The translations under genes were made by a program, and so were the position numbers. Of a stretch of 64,000 nucleotides of DNA, positions 26,014 to 34,264 are shown piece by piece; position 1 is the stretch's first letter; each line of letters begins with the position of its first letter. Under the pieces are notes generated by a model that ran no database searches, was not told the DNA's origin, and saw nothing but the letters and a program-made list of their open reading frames with translations. The stretch is from Pseudomonas sp. PDM15. Its GTDB lineage: Bacteria > Pseudomonadota > Gammaproteobacteria > Pseudomonadales > Pseudomonadaceae. The stretch is from NCBI RefSeq assembly GCF_014851565.1, contig NZ_JACVAA010000007.1, positions 62,001-126,000 of the forward strand, written 5' to 3'.

Positions 26014-27501
26014 TCAGTTATTGGTTTTGTCTTTTTCGCGCTGTTCCATGGCGAATTCCTCTTCTGGCGAGAGGATCAGGCGATGGCGGCCGACGATGGC
26101 GAAGTAGGTGATGCCGATGGCGAACCACACGGCCACCCAGAACACGCCGAGGGTGTAGGCCGGGTCGCCGGTGAGCTGGAAGTACAGGGTCACGGCGGCG
26201 ATCAGCATGGTCAGCACGGCGCCGGGCACGCCCAGCGGGCTGCGGTAGGGGCGCTCGATGTCGGGCATCTTGCGGCGCAGCAGGATGAACGACAGGGCCT
26301 GCATGAAGTAGGAGAACATGGCGCCGAACACCGCCATGTTGAGCAGGGTGCCGCCGATCACCGCGCCGCCCTTTTCCTCACCGAAGATGAACCACAGGGT
26401 CATCATTACCGCCAGCGCCATCAGGCTGCCGATCAGCATGGCCACGTGCGGGGTCTTGCGCTGGCCATGGGTGATCGACAGTTGCGGCAGGAAGTAGCCG
26501 GCGCGGCTCAGCGAGTAGATCTGCCGGCCCATGGCGAAGATGATGGTGTGGAAGCTGGCCACCAGGCCGAGCACCGCCACCAGCGCCAGCAGCTTGGCGA
26601 TGTCGTCACCGTAGATGGCCTTGAAGCCGTCCAGCAGCGGCTCGCCGGAGGAGCCCAGGGCATGCGCGCCCACGCCGGTCACCGCCGGGTTCAGCCAGAG
26701 GATCATGAAGGCCGAGAGGATCAGGGTGAACATGCCGAGGATGATGCCCTTGGGCATGTCGCGTTTCGGGTCGACCGACTCCTCCGCCGCCAGCGGCAAT
26801 TGCTCGATGGCGAGGAACAGCCACACCGCGAAGGGCATCGCCGCCAGCACGCCGAGCAGGCCGTTGGGCAGGAACGGGCCGTTGCCTTCCGGCAGTTCGA
26901 CGCCGCCCGGGCCGACGTTCATGGCGAAGCGGTTGAAGTCGATGTGCGGCAGGGCGCTGATCCAGAACACCACCAGGCAGGCCAGCGCCAGCAGGGTGAC
27001 CACCAGGGTGACCTTGAACGACAGCTCCACGCCGATCACGTTGAGCCAGATGAACACCACGTAGAAGCCGATCCACCACAGCGGCTGGTACTCGCTGGGG
27101 GTACCGAAGATGCTCCCCATGTAGCTGCCGATAAAGAACACGATCACCGCCGGGGTGAGCACGTACTCGACGTTCTCCGCCAGGCCGGTGAGGAAGCCGC
27201 CCCAGGGGCCCATGGCGCTGCGGGCGAAGGAATAGGCGCCGCCGGTGTGGGGCAGGGCCGGCGACATCTCCGCCAGGGAGAAGGTCAGGCCCAGGTACAT
27301 GATGGCGATGATGATGGCGGCGATCAGCATGCTGCCCCAGCCATTGGCCAGGCCGAAGTTCCAGCCGGAGAAATGGCCGGAGATCACCGCGCCGACGCCC
27401 AGCGCCCAGAGCGACCAGACGCCGGCATAGCGGCGCAGGCCGCGTTGTTCGAAGTAACTCTTGTCGACCGTGGTGTAACTGACTCCCGATTGCTGCTTCA
27501 T
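26014..27501 (-). CDS. APC-family amino acid/amine permease, ethanolamine-permease-like
   Basis: 495 residues from the ATG at 27501, preceded on the minus strand by AGGAGAGG; longer starts are rejected. About twelve hydrophobic helices. The N-terminal LGVGAVISGHFSGWNFGLANGWG corresponds to TM1 of APC transporters, and the SGHFSGWN/LPHTGGAYSFARSAMGPWGG segments closely resemble the ethanolamine permease (EatA/EutP-type) subgroup. First gene of the permease-ligase-ALDH-ADH operon; 53 bases to the next start. Substrate by analogy: ethanolamine or a similar small amine. The mpl gene is divergent, 384 bases away. Confidence 0.88.
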   Translation of the reverse strand: MKQQSGVSYTTVDKSYFEQRGLRRYAGVWSLWALGVGAVISGHFSGWNFGLANGWGSMLIAAIIIAIMYLGLTFSLAEMSPALPHTGGAYSFARSAMGPWGGFLTGLAENVEYVLTPAVIVFFIGSYMGSIFGTPSEYQPLWWIGFYVVFIWLNVIGVELSFKVTLVVTLLALACLVVFWISALPHIDFNRFAMNVGPGGVELPEGNGPFLPNGLLGVLAAMPFAVWLFLAIEQLPLAAEESVDPKRDMPKGIILGMFTLILSAFMILWLNPAVTGVGAHALGSSGEPLLDGFKAIYGDDIAKLLALVAVLGLVASFHTIIFAMGRQIYSLSRAGYFLPQLSITHGQRKTPHVAMLIGSLMALAVMMTLWFIFGEEKGGAVIGGTLLNMAVFGAMFSYFMQALSFILLRRKMPDIERPYRSPLGVPGAVLTMLIAAVTLYFQLTGDPAYTLGVFWVAVWFAIGITYFAIVGRHRLILSPEEEFAMEQREKDKTNN

Positions 27502-27885
27502 GGTCCTCTCCTGCATTTCGCGTTGGCTCGGGTTCTTGTAGGAATTGCGGCCTTGCTTGAAACGGGATGGAGCACAGCGGCTGACAGCGGGAGGATGCAC
27601 GGAGGAGAAGCCCGGACGGGCTCGAGAGCCATGCGCGCATGGCGGGTTTGTTGCTCCCCCGGATGCCGGGAAAGTTTCCCGGCGAGATCAAAGCGCAGAC
27701 GGACATCCGGTCGCTGACAGCTTGCGGGCATGGACAACGAGGAACCTCATGCCGTCCCGGTGTTCCGAGACTCCTGACACTCTAGTCGAGATTTCGCGGG
27801 GCAGTACGGCAGCCTGTCAGGTGCCACCCTGTGCTACCCTGCGGCCAGTTCTGCCGGGGCCTCCCGGCCTGTTTCGAGGTCATCG
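27502..27885. other. 384-base divergent intergenic region, permease/mpl
   Basis: No coding frame here is convincing. It contains the 19-base palindrome at 27665-27683 and, on the minus strand, a sequence with GG-N10-GC spacing at 27811-27826. It must hold the promoters of both the catabolic operon and mpl. Confidence 0.6.
27665..27683. promoter_or_regulatory. 19-base palindrome, candidate operator
   Basis: GCCGGGAAAGTTTCCCGGC: nine-base arms around a central G. About 165-180 bases upstream of the permease start and about 200 upstream of mpl. The position suggests a regulator site for the catabolic operon, but no regulator gene is adjacent. A hairpin role cannot be excluded. Confidence 0.45.
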
Positions 27886-29238
27886 ATGCACATTCATATT
27901 CTCGGTATCTGCGGCACCTTCATGGGCTCCCTAGCGGTATTGGCCAAGGAGCTGGGGCACCGCGTCACCGGCTCCGACGCCGGCGTCTACCCGCCCATGA
28001 GTACCCAGCTCGAAGCTCAGGGCATCGAGCTGATGCAGGGCTACCTGCCCGAGCACCTGCAGCCGGCCCCCGACCTGGTGGTGATCGGCAACGCCCTGAG
28101 TCGCGGCAACCCGGCCGTGGAATACGTGCTCAACCAGGGCCTGCCCTATGTCTCCGGCCCGCAGTGGCTGGCCGACCACGTGCTGCAGGGCCGCTGGGTA
28201 CTGGGCGTGGCCGGCACCCACGGCAAGACCACCACCACCAGCATGCTGGCCTGGGTGCTGGAGCATGCCGGCATGAGCCCGGGCTTCCTGATCGGGGGTG
28301 TGCCGCAGAATTTTGGCGTCTCCGCGCGCCTGGGCGGCACGCCGTTCTTCTTGGTCGAGGCCGACGAGTACGACAGCGCCTTCTTCGACAAACGCAGCAA
28401 GTTCGTGCACTACCGCCCGCGCACGGCGATCCTCAACAACCTGGAGTTCGACCACGCGGACATCTTCCCGGACCTGGCGGCCATCGAACGGCAGTTCCAC
28501 CACTTGGTGCGCACCGTGCCGGGCGAGGGCCTGATCATTCATCCGCAGGCCGAAGAGGCCCTGGCGCGGGTGGTCAAGATGGGCTGCTGGACCCCGGTGC
28601 AGACCACCGGTGCCGGCGGCCAGTGGCAGGCGCGCCTGCTCAGCGAAGACGGCTCACGCTTCGAGGTGGTGTTCGACGGCAAGGTCGAGGGCACCGTGGA
28701 GTGGGGATTGACCGGCCAGCACAACGTGGCCAATGCCCTGGCCACCCTGGCGGCTGCGCGGCATGTCGGCGTGGTGCCGGAACTGGGCATCGCCGGCCTG
28801 TCCACCTTCAAGAGCGTCAAGCGGCGCATGGAGAAGGTCGCGGAAGTGAAAGGCGTGACCATCTACGACGACTTCGCCCACCACCCGACCGCCATCGCCA
28901 CCACCCTCGACGGTCTGCGCAAGCGCGTCGGCGACGCGCCGGTGATCGCGGTGATCGAGCCGCGCTCCAACTCCATGAAGCTTGGCGCCCACCGCGACGG
29001 CCTGCCGGATTCCGTGGTGCAGGCCGACCAGGTGTTCTGGTACGCCCCGGCCAACCTGGGCTGGGACCTGGCCGCCACCGTGGCCGGCTCCAAGGTGCCG
29101 ACCCAGGTCTGCGACTCGCTGGAAGCGATCATTGAGGGCGTCAAGGCCGTAGCTGCACCTGGCACCCAGGTGGTGATCATGAGCAACGGTGGCTTCGGCG
29201 GCCTGCATGGCAAGCTGGCAGCTGCCCTGGAGGAATGA
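27886..29238 (+). CDS. mpl: UDP-MurNAc : tripeptide recycling ligase Mpl
   Basis: 450 residues. Mpl joins the recycled L-Ala-gamma-D-Glu-meso-Dap tripeptide to UDP-N-acetylmuramate in the cytoplasm. N-terminal Rossmann motif ILGICGTFMGSLAVLAKELGH, central ATPase GVAGTHGKTTTTSML (about 108-122), EADEYDSAFFDKRSKF, NNLEFDHADIF and the C-terminal DDFAHHPTAI are all present and distinguish Mpl from MurC. It is divergent from the permease. ubiX overlaps its stop by four bases (ATGA). Confidence 0.97.
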   Translation: MHIHILGICGTFMGSLAVLAKELGHRVTGSDAGVYPPMSTQLEAQGIELMQGYLPEHLQPAPDLVVIGNALSRGNPAVEYVLNQGLPYVSGPQWLADHVLQGRWVLGVAGTHGKTTTTSMLAWVLEHAGMSPGFLIGGVPQNFGVSARLGGTPFFLVEADEYDSAFFDKRSKFVHYRPRTAILNNLEFDHADIFPDLAAIERQFHHLVRTVPGEGLIIHPQAEEALARVVKMGCWTPVQTTGAGGQWQARLLSEDGSRFEVVFDGKVEGTVEWGLTGQHNVANALATLAAARHVGVVPELGIAGLSTFKSVKRRMEKVAEVKGVTIYDDFAHHPTAIATTLDGLRKRVGDAPVIAVIEPRSNSMKLGAHRDGLPDSVVQADQVFWYAPANLGWDLAATVAGSKVPTQVCDSLEAIIEGVKAVAAPGTQVVIMSNGGFGGLHGKLAAALEE

Positions 29239-29873
29239 CGATGGCAGGTCCGGAACGCATCACCCTGGCCATGACCGGCGCCTCCGGCGCCCAGTACGGC
29301 CTGCGCCTGCTCGACTGCCTGGTGCAGGAAGACCGCGAGGTGCACTTCCTGATCTCCAAGGCCGCGCAGCTGGTGATGGCCACCGAGACCGACGTGACCT
29401 TGCCGGCCAAGCCCCAGGCCATGCAGCAGTTCCTCAGCGAATACACCGGCGCCGCGCCCGGGCAGATCCGCGTATATGGCAAGGAAGACTGGATGGCGCC
29501 GCCGGCCTCCGGTTCCGGTGCGCCGAGCGCCATGGTGGTGGTGCCGTGCAGCACCGGCACCCTGTCGGCCATTGCTACCGGCGCCTGCAACAACCTGATC
29601 GAGCGCGCCGCCGACGTGGTGCTCAAGGAGCGTCGCCAGCTGATCCTGGTGCCGCGTGAGGCGCCGTACTCCAGCATCCATCTGGAGAACATGCTTAAAC
29701 TGTCCAACCTCGGCGTGACCATACTGCCCGCGTCTCCCGGCTTCTATCACCAGCCGCAGACCCTGGACGACCTGGTCGACTTCGTCGTCGCGCGCATCCT
29801 CAACTGCCTGGGCATCCCCCAGGACATGCTGCCGCGTTGGGGCGAGCATCATCTGATCAGCGGCGAGGACTGA
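29235..29873 (+). CDS. ubiX: Flavin prenyltransferase UbiX
   Basis: 212 residues from the ATG at 29235, which overlaps the mpl stop; an ATG two codons later is possible. UbiX makes prenylated FMN for the UbiD decarboxylase of ubiquinone synthesis. MTGASGAQYGLRLLDCL (FMN-binding SGA), CSTGTLSAIATG, and the C-terminal LVPREAPYSSIHLENMLKLS and PASPGFYHQP are characteristic. UbiD is not in the window. Confidence 0.96.
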   Translation: MTMAGPERITLAMTGASGAQYGLRLLDCLVQEDREVHFLISKAAQLVMATETDVTLPAKPQAMQQFLSEYTGAAPGQIRVYGKEDWMAPPASGSGAPSAMVVVPCSTGTLSAIATGACNNLIERAADVVLKERRQLILVPREAPYSSIHLENMLKLSNLGVTILPASPGFYHQPQTLDDLVDFVVARILNCLGIPQDMLPRWGEHHLISGED

Positions 29874-29875
29874 GC

Positions 29876-30166
29876 ATGCGGGCTGCAATGTACGCCGGCC
29901 TCCTGGCCTGCCTGCTGTTGCCCGGCTGCGCCAGTGTGCGCACCCTGGACGCGGCCAAGCCGGGTGCGCCGATCATCTACTCCGGCACCCGCCTGGACTG
30001 GTATTCGCTGCACGGCGGCTGCTGCCCGGTGGAGCGCTTCGGCGCCGAGGCGCCCAAGTACGCCGGCCTCGACCTGCCATTCGCTGCATTGCTGGAGACC
30101 CTGCTGCTGCCCTTCGCCGTGGCCGCCGAGCTTGGGGTGGGGCTCGGGGTCAGCGGCGGTATCTGA
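29876..30166 (+). CDS. YceK/YidQ-family lipoprotein
   Basis: 96 residues from the ATG at 29876, two bases after the ubiX stop. Signal peptide with lipobox LLPGC (Cys near residue 17), followed by a short domain with GAPIIYSGTRLDWYSL, CCPVERFG and DLPFAALLETLLLPFAVAAEL, matching the small YceK/YidQ (DUF1375) lipoproteins of unknown function. The last segment could insert in a membrane. Outer-membrane sorting is likely: the residue after Cys is Ala, not Asp. Confidence 0.85.
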   Translation: MRAAMYAGLLACLLLPGCASVRTLDAAKPGAPIIYSGTRLDWYSLHGGCCPVERFGAEAPKYAGLDLPFAALLETLLLPFAVAAELGVGLGVSGGI

Positions 30167-30778
30167 TCAGCTGGCCCAACCGCGCCAGACCCAGGTCATC
30201 GGCCGCGGGCCCGGCAGGTAGCTGCTTTGCACTTCCTTGATCTGGAAGCCGCCGGCGGCGAGCAGGGCGGGAATGTCGCGGTTGAGGTGGCAGCCACCGG
30301 CCAGCGGTTTCCACAGCGGGGTGATGCGGTCCTGCCAGGCTCGTACCTTGGCATCCGGCGCGCTGCCATGTTCGCTGAACAGGAACCTGCCGCCGGGCTT
30401 GAGCACCCGGCGCATTTCCTTCAGCGCGGCCAGTGGATCGGGGATGGTGCACAGGGTGAAGGTGCAGACGATGCTGTCGAAGCTGGCGTCGGCGGCCTGG
30501 ATCTGCCCCAGTTCCAGGGCGACCATCTCCACCGGGATGCCGATACCTGCGGCGCGCTGGCGGGCCAGGGTCTGCATCTGCGCAGCCGGGTCGACGCCGA
30601 CTATGGCACTGACCTTCTGCGCATCGTAGAAGCTGAGGTTGAGACCGGTGCCGATACCTATCTCCAGCACCCGGCCTTCGGCCAGCGGCACGACCTGGGC
30701 GCGGGTCTTCATCACCTGGCCCATGCCGCAGGCGAAGTCGATCAGGCGCGGCAGGATCTTCTCGTCGTAGAACTTCAT
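30167..30778 (-). CDS. Class I SAM-dependent methyltransferase
   Basis: 203 residues from the ATG at 30778 (MKFYDEKILPRLIDFACG). Motif I VLEIGIGTGLNLSFYD near residue 40, VGVDPAAQM (motif II acidic), and LKPGGRFLFSEHG (motif post-III) define a methyltransferase_11/METTL7-like fold. The N-terminus and the WKPLAGGCHLNRDI stretch resemble phospholipid or small-molecule methyltransferases. Its start overlaps the stop of the upstream NAD-binding gene by one base (TGATG on the minus strand). It is convergent with the lipoprotein gene with no gap. Substrate unknown. Confidence 0.88.
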   Translation of the reverse strand: MKFYDEKILPRLIDFACGMGQVMKTRAQVVPLAEGRVLEIGIGTGLNLSFYDAQKVSAIVGVDPAAQMQTLARQRAAGIGIPVEMVALELGQIQAADASFDSIVCTFTLCTIPDPLAALKEMRRVLKPGGRFLFSEHGSAPDAKVRAWQDRITPLWKPLAGGCHLNRDIPALLAAGGFQIKEVQSSYLPGPRPMTWVWRGWAS

Positions 30779-31419
30779 CAGCGCCCGAGGCGCCGTAGTT
30801 CGTCGGATTCGACGATGCGAATGCCGTCGTTCTCCTCCAGCGCCAGGCGCCACAAAGCTCGGGCCAGGGCAGCGACCTCGATGCCACGGTACTTGCCGGG
30901 GATCCAGCGCAGCAGCGGGGCGGCGAGGCGCTCGCCGAGGCGGAACTCGCGGCGCGGGCCGAGCAGCAGCGACGGGCGCACGATGGTCAGCTGCGGCCAG
31001 TCCATCGCCTTGAGCGCCTCCTCGGTTTCACCCTTGACCCGGTTGTAGAACACCGAGGAGCCTGGATCGGCGCCCAGGGCGCTGATCACCAGCAGGTGGC
31101 GGGTGCCCAGTTCGCGGGCGCGGCGGGCGAAGGCCAGCACCAGTTCCTGGTCGACGGCGCGGAAGGCCTCCTGCGAGCCGGCCTGGCGAATGGTGGTGCC
31201 CAGGCAGCAGAAGGCCGCATCAATCTGCCCGTCGAGCTGCGGCAGCAGATCGCGCAGTTGGCCGACCGGGTTATCCAGATGCGGGTGTTCGGCCAGCGGG
31301 CTGCGGCTGGGGGCCAGCACGCGGCTGATGGTCGGCTCGCTGAGCAGGCGGTCGAGCAGGTATTCGCCAGTGAGACTGGTGGCTCCGGCGAGCAGTATGT
31401 GCTGGGGCGTCAGGTACAT
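30778..31419 (-). CDS. NAD(P)-binding atypical SDR oxidoreductase
   Basis: 213 residues. An N-terminal Rossmann motif HILLAGATSLTGEYLLDRLL (GATG-like), then FCCLGTTIRQAGSQEAFRAVD, LVISALGADPGSSVFYNRVKGETEEAL and the SLLLGPR segment fit the HTATIP2/YbjT-like atypical short-chain reductases, which often bind NADPH without a classical catalytic tetrad. Overlaps the methyltransferase gene by one base; the pair is probably an operon. Function unknown. Confidence 0.87.
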   Translation of the reverse strand: MYLTPQHILLAGATSLTGEYLLDRLLSEPTISRVLAPSRSPLAEHPHLDNPVGQLRDLLPQLDGQIDAAFCCLGTTIRQAGSQEAFRAVDQELVLAFARRARELGTRHLLVISALGADPGSSVFYNRVKGETEEALKAMDWPQLTIVRPSLLLGPRREFRLGERLAAPLLRWIPGKYRGIEVAALARALWRLALEENDGIRIVESDELRRLGR

Positions 31420-31487
31420 GCTGGTCCTCCGCTATTACTTATCAGCTTAGAGCGAATCGGCAGAAGCGTCCTGAAATTGATCGCCAA

Positions 31488-33191
31488 TTACTGAGCCTTC
31501 GTCGCTGCGGTCAGCGCCTGCTCGGCTTGCTGCCTGCGCAAGCGTTTCCAGTGTTCCAGCACCGCCTGCGGCGCCCATAGCTGCGGCTCGGAGGGCTCGA
31601 AGTCATCGGCCTTCTCGCGTTCGGCGACCTTGGCCTTGGCCAGTTCGAAGGCGCGGCTCAGATCGTCGGTCTCGTTCAGCGCATCGGCGAACAGGGCGCG
31701 GCCGAAATAGGTGAAGTCGTTCTCCTCGGAGCAGCCGAAGGACACCCGGTCGGCCCTGGCCGCAGTCATCACCAGGGTCTTGTCGTTCTTCAGCGACGGA
31801 ATGAAACCGCCGGAATAGCAGGCCGAAATCACCACTACCTTGTGGCGGTCGCGCAAGGGTTCGAGCAGCTCAGCAAATTCGCTGGCCGGCAGATCGGCCA
31901 GCTGCAGGCGCGGCTGGTCGATGCTCAGTTGATGGTCGCTCGAGCCATGGCTGGTCAGGTAGAGGAACACCAGGTCCTCCGGACCGCTGCGCTGGGCCAG
32001 CGCCTGCACGGCGCGGGTCAGGCTCTCGCGGGTGGCCAGCGGGCGATCGGCCAGATGGTCACGATGGTTGGTCAGGGTGACGTTGCCGCGGGCGCCGAAG
32101 CGCTCGCGCAGCAACTTGCTGACGTAGTCGGCCTCGCGCAGGAATACGCTCTGCTTGCCGTCGCCGGCCAGGGTCAGGCTGTACAGCTCGACGGCCGGGG
32201 TGGAGGCGGGCAGGGCATCCAGCGCCTGTTGCAATAGTTGACCCTGCTGCAGCAGACCGAGTTCCAGCGGGTCCGGTCGGGCCTCACCGTCGGCCTGGCG
32301 GATCAGCTCGCCGCCGCGCCAGGTGCCCGAGGTGCGGCTGCCATCCAGTGCGGTCAGCTCGCCCGCGCCGGCGTACTGGCCGTTGGCGAACTGGCCCTGG
32401 TAGACGCTACCGTCGGCCAGGCTCAGTTTGCCCTTACCGTGGTACTGCCAGTGGCGGAACTCGCCTTCGTAGTGGCGGCCGTCGGCACCGCGGAATTCGC
32501 CCCTGCCGGTCAGGCCGCCGTCCTCGAAGCGACCGCTCCAGACTTCGCCTTCGCCATTCTGATAGCGGCCCTTGCCGTGGAACATGTCGTTGCGGAAGCC
32601 GCCGCTGTAGCGCTCGCCGTCTTCGCCCTGGTAGCTGCCTTCGCCTTGCAGCATGCCGTTCTTGAAGGTGCCGCTGAACTGGCCCTCGGCATTCTTGCGC
32701 ACGCCCTCGCCCTGCGGCTCGCCGCGCACGAAACGGCCCTGGTAGCTGCTGCCATCCGGCCATTCGAGGGTGCCGAGGCCGTGGTAGCGATCGTCGCGGA
32801 ACTCGCCGCGGTAGCTGGCGCCGCCCTGCTGCAGGTGGCCTTCGCCGTGCATGTTGCCTTGCTTGAAACCGCCCTGGTAACGGGTGCCTTCGCCATAGAC
32901 GAATTCGCCCTGGCCCTCGAACAGGCCGAGGTGGAATTCGCCCTTGTAGCGCTCGCCGTTGGCGCCATGCCATTCGCCGGGGCCTTCGAGCAGGCCATCC
33001 TTGAAGCGACCCTGGTAATAGGTGCCGTTGGCGTAGTCGATGCGGCCCTCACCCTGCAGACGGCCGTCGATCACCTCGCCGCGATAGCGGCCGCCATCGG
33101 GCAGCACGGCATCGGGGGGTAGCAGTGGTTCGCCATCGCCACAGGCGGCGAGCAGCAGAGCGAGGGAGAGCGGGGCTAGGCGGCGAAGCAT
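31488..33191 (-). CDS. Lipoprotein with MORN repeats and C13/caspase-like peptidase domain
   Basis: 567 residues from the ATG at 33191. A lipoprotein signal (LALLLAACGDG, lipid Cys17). Residues about 36-300 are eleven tandem 23-residue MORN repeats plus a partial one (pattern YxGxFxxGxxxGxGxxxxxxGxx). Residues about 340-545 form a peptidase C13/caspase-like domain with the likely His415 (FLYLTSHGSSD) and Cys458 (VVISACYSGGF) dyad, and MTAARADRVSFGC downstream. The C-terminus is a charged coiled-coil. Similar proteins exist across Pseudomonas, but I know of no assigned function. Monocistronic by position. Anchored to a membrane in the periplasm. Confidence 0.85.
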   Translation of the reverse strand: MLRRLAPLSLALLLAACGDGEPLLPPDAVLPDGGRYRGEVIDGRLQGEGRIDYANGTYYQGRFKDGLLEGPGEWHGANGERYKGEFHLGLFEGQGEFVYGEGTRYQGGFKQGNMHGEGHLQQGGASYRGEFRDDRYHGLGTLEWPDGSSYQGRFVRGEPQGEGVRKNAEGQFSGTFKNGMLQGEGSYQGEDGERYSGGFRNDMFHGKGRYQNGEGEVWSGRFEDGGLTGRGEFRGADGRHYEGEFRHWQYHGKGKLSLADGSVYQGQFANGQYAGAGELTALDGSRTSGTWRGGELIRQADGEARPDPLELGLLQQGQLLQQALDALPASTPAVELYSLTLAGDGKQSVFLREADYVSKLLRERFGARGNVTLTNHRDHLADRPLATRESLTRAVQALAQRSGPEDLVFLYLTSHGSSDHQLSIDQPRLQLADLPASEFAELLEPLRDRHKVVVISACYSGGFIPSLKNDKTLVMTAARADRVSFGCSEENDFTYFGRALFADALNETDDLSRAFELAKAKVAEREKADDFEPSEPQLWAPQAVLEHWKRLRRQQAEQALTAATKAQ

Positions 33192-33240
33192 GGCGGACGT
33201 CCTGGTCGGGGCATGCGCCGAGTATGCCAGTGCACAATGC

Positions 33241-33266
33241 AAACGGGGCGCCTGAGCGCCCCGTTT
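33241..33266 (-). terminator. Terminator of phaJ-like gene
   Basis: AAACGGGGCGC (33241-33251), loop CTGA, exact complementary arm (33256-33266). On the minus strand it follows the hydratase stop by 17 bases, with CGTTTGCATTG after the stem. 11-bp perfect stem. Confidence 0.7.
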
Positions 33267-33283
33267 CTGCGATGCCCGTCAGG

Positions 33284-33739
33284 TCAGACGAAGCACAGCG
33301 ACAGCGATTCGGCGATGTAGGCGGGTTTTTCCTCGCCTTCGATCTCCAGGGTGGCCTCTACCTTGAACAACCACTGCCCGGGCCGCTTCTCGGTGATATC
33401 GAGCACCTTGGCGGCCAGGCGCACACGCGAGTCGACCTTCACCGGCTGGATGAAGCGCACGCTATCCAGACCATAGTTGACGGCCATCTTCAGGCCCTCC
33501 GGTGCGAGCATGAGCTTTTCCATCAGCACCGGGATCAGCGACAGGCTGAGGAAGCCGTGGGCGATGGTGGTGCCGAACGGGGTGTGCTTGGCCTTCACCG
33601 GGTCGACGTGGATGAACTGATGGTCGCCGGTGCATTCGGCGAACTGGTTGATGCGTTGCTGATCGATGGTCAGCCATTCGGAACGTCCGAGTTCCTTGCC
33701 TACATAGTCTTGCAGTTGTGCTACGGGTACGAGCGGCAT
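33284..33739 (-). CDS. MaoC-like (R)-specific enoyl-CoA hydratase, PhaJ4-like
   Basis: 151 residues from the ATG at 33739 (MPLVPVAQL), preceded by AAGGAGGATC. The hot-dog hydratase motif FAECTGDHQFIHVDPVKAK with the Asp/His active pair (GDHQFIH) and the FGTTIAHGFLSLSL stretch are present. It hydrates enoyl-CoA to (R)-3-hydroxyacyl-CoA. I recall PhaJ4 of P. aeruginosa at the same position in the gene order, where it supplies monomers for polyhydroxyalkanoates. Divergent from lrgA. Confidence 0.87.
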   Translation of the reverse strand: MPLVPVAQLQDYVGKELGRSEWLTIDQQRINQFAECTGDHQFIHVDPVKAKHTPFGTTIAHGFLSLSLIPVLMEKLMLAPEGLKMAVNYGLDSVRFIQPVKVDSRVRLAAKVLDITEKRPGQWLFKVEATLEIEGEEKPAYIAESLSLCFV

Positions 33740-33865
33740 AGATCCTCCTTGAGGATGCGCGGTTATTTGTTGTTTTTGATGAACCAGGCTGGGCCTAGAA
33801 CAGCATGGGCCGCGGGGGTGGGTCAAGCCGAAAGTCGCGGTTTATGGCGCACCCTCAGGCGTGTC

Positions 33866-33871
33866 TATAAT
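33866..33871 (+). promoter_or_regulatory. Candidate -10 box for lrgA-lrgB
   Basis: TATAAT at 33866-33871, 30 bases upstream of the lrgA start; the -35 region around 33843-33848 (TATGGC) is weak. Confidence 0.45.
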
Positions 33872-33901
33872 GGCCGTCCTTTTGCAGCCGGAGTCCCTTG
33901 C

Positions 33902-34264
33902 ATGCTGCTTCGCGGCCTGACCTGGCTGGTGCTGTTCCAGTTGCTCGGCACCGCCCTCAATGCCCTCGCCCTGCCCATGTTGCCGGGGCCGATCATCGGC
34001 ATGCTGCTGCTGTTCGTGTTCCTCCTGCTGCGCGGCGAGGTGGGCGAGCCGATGACCGAGGCGGCCGCCGGCCTGCTGCGCTACCTGCCGCTGCTGCTGG
34101 TGCCGCCGGCTGTAGGCGTGATGGTCTACGCCGAGCAGATCGCCGCCGATTTCTGGGCCCTGGCCGGCGCGCTGGGCCTGTCTCTGTTGATCTCCATGCT
34201 GTTCGCCGGCTGGCTGATGCAGAAGCTGATCGAGCGCCAGGCGCGCCGCGAGGAGCGCCCATGA
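33902..34264 (+). CDS. CidA/LrgA family membrane protein
   Basis: 120 residues from the ATG at 33902. Four hydrophobic segments; the LPMLPGPIIGMLLLFVFLLLRGE stretch and GLLRYLPLLLVPPAVGVMVY fit the holin-like CidA/LrgA family, which in staphylococci modulates murein hydrolase export and lysis. Overlaps lrgB by four bases (ATGA), so the two are co-translated. Confidence 0.9.
   Translation: MLLRGLTWLVLFQLLGTALNALALPMLPGPIIGMLLLFVFLLLRGEVGEPMTEAAAGLLRYLPLLLVPPAVGVMVYAEQIAADFWALAGALGLSLLISMLFAGWLMQKLIERQARREERP

Noticed and set aside
26083..27717. 544-codon plus-strand frame antisense to the permease
   Set aside because: Composition is His/Gln/Gly-rich like other shadow frames; the minus-strand permease is clear.
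32238..33122. Ala-rich plus-strand frame opposite the MORN region
   Set aside because: It mirrors the periodic MORN repeat and has no domain of its own.
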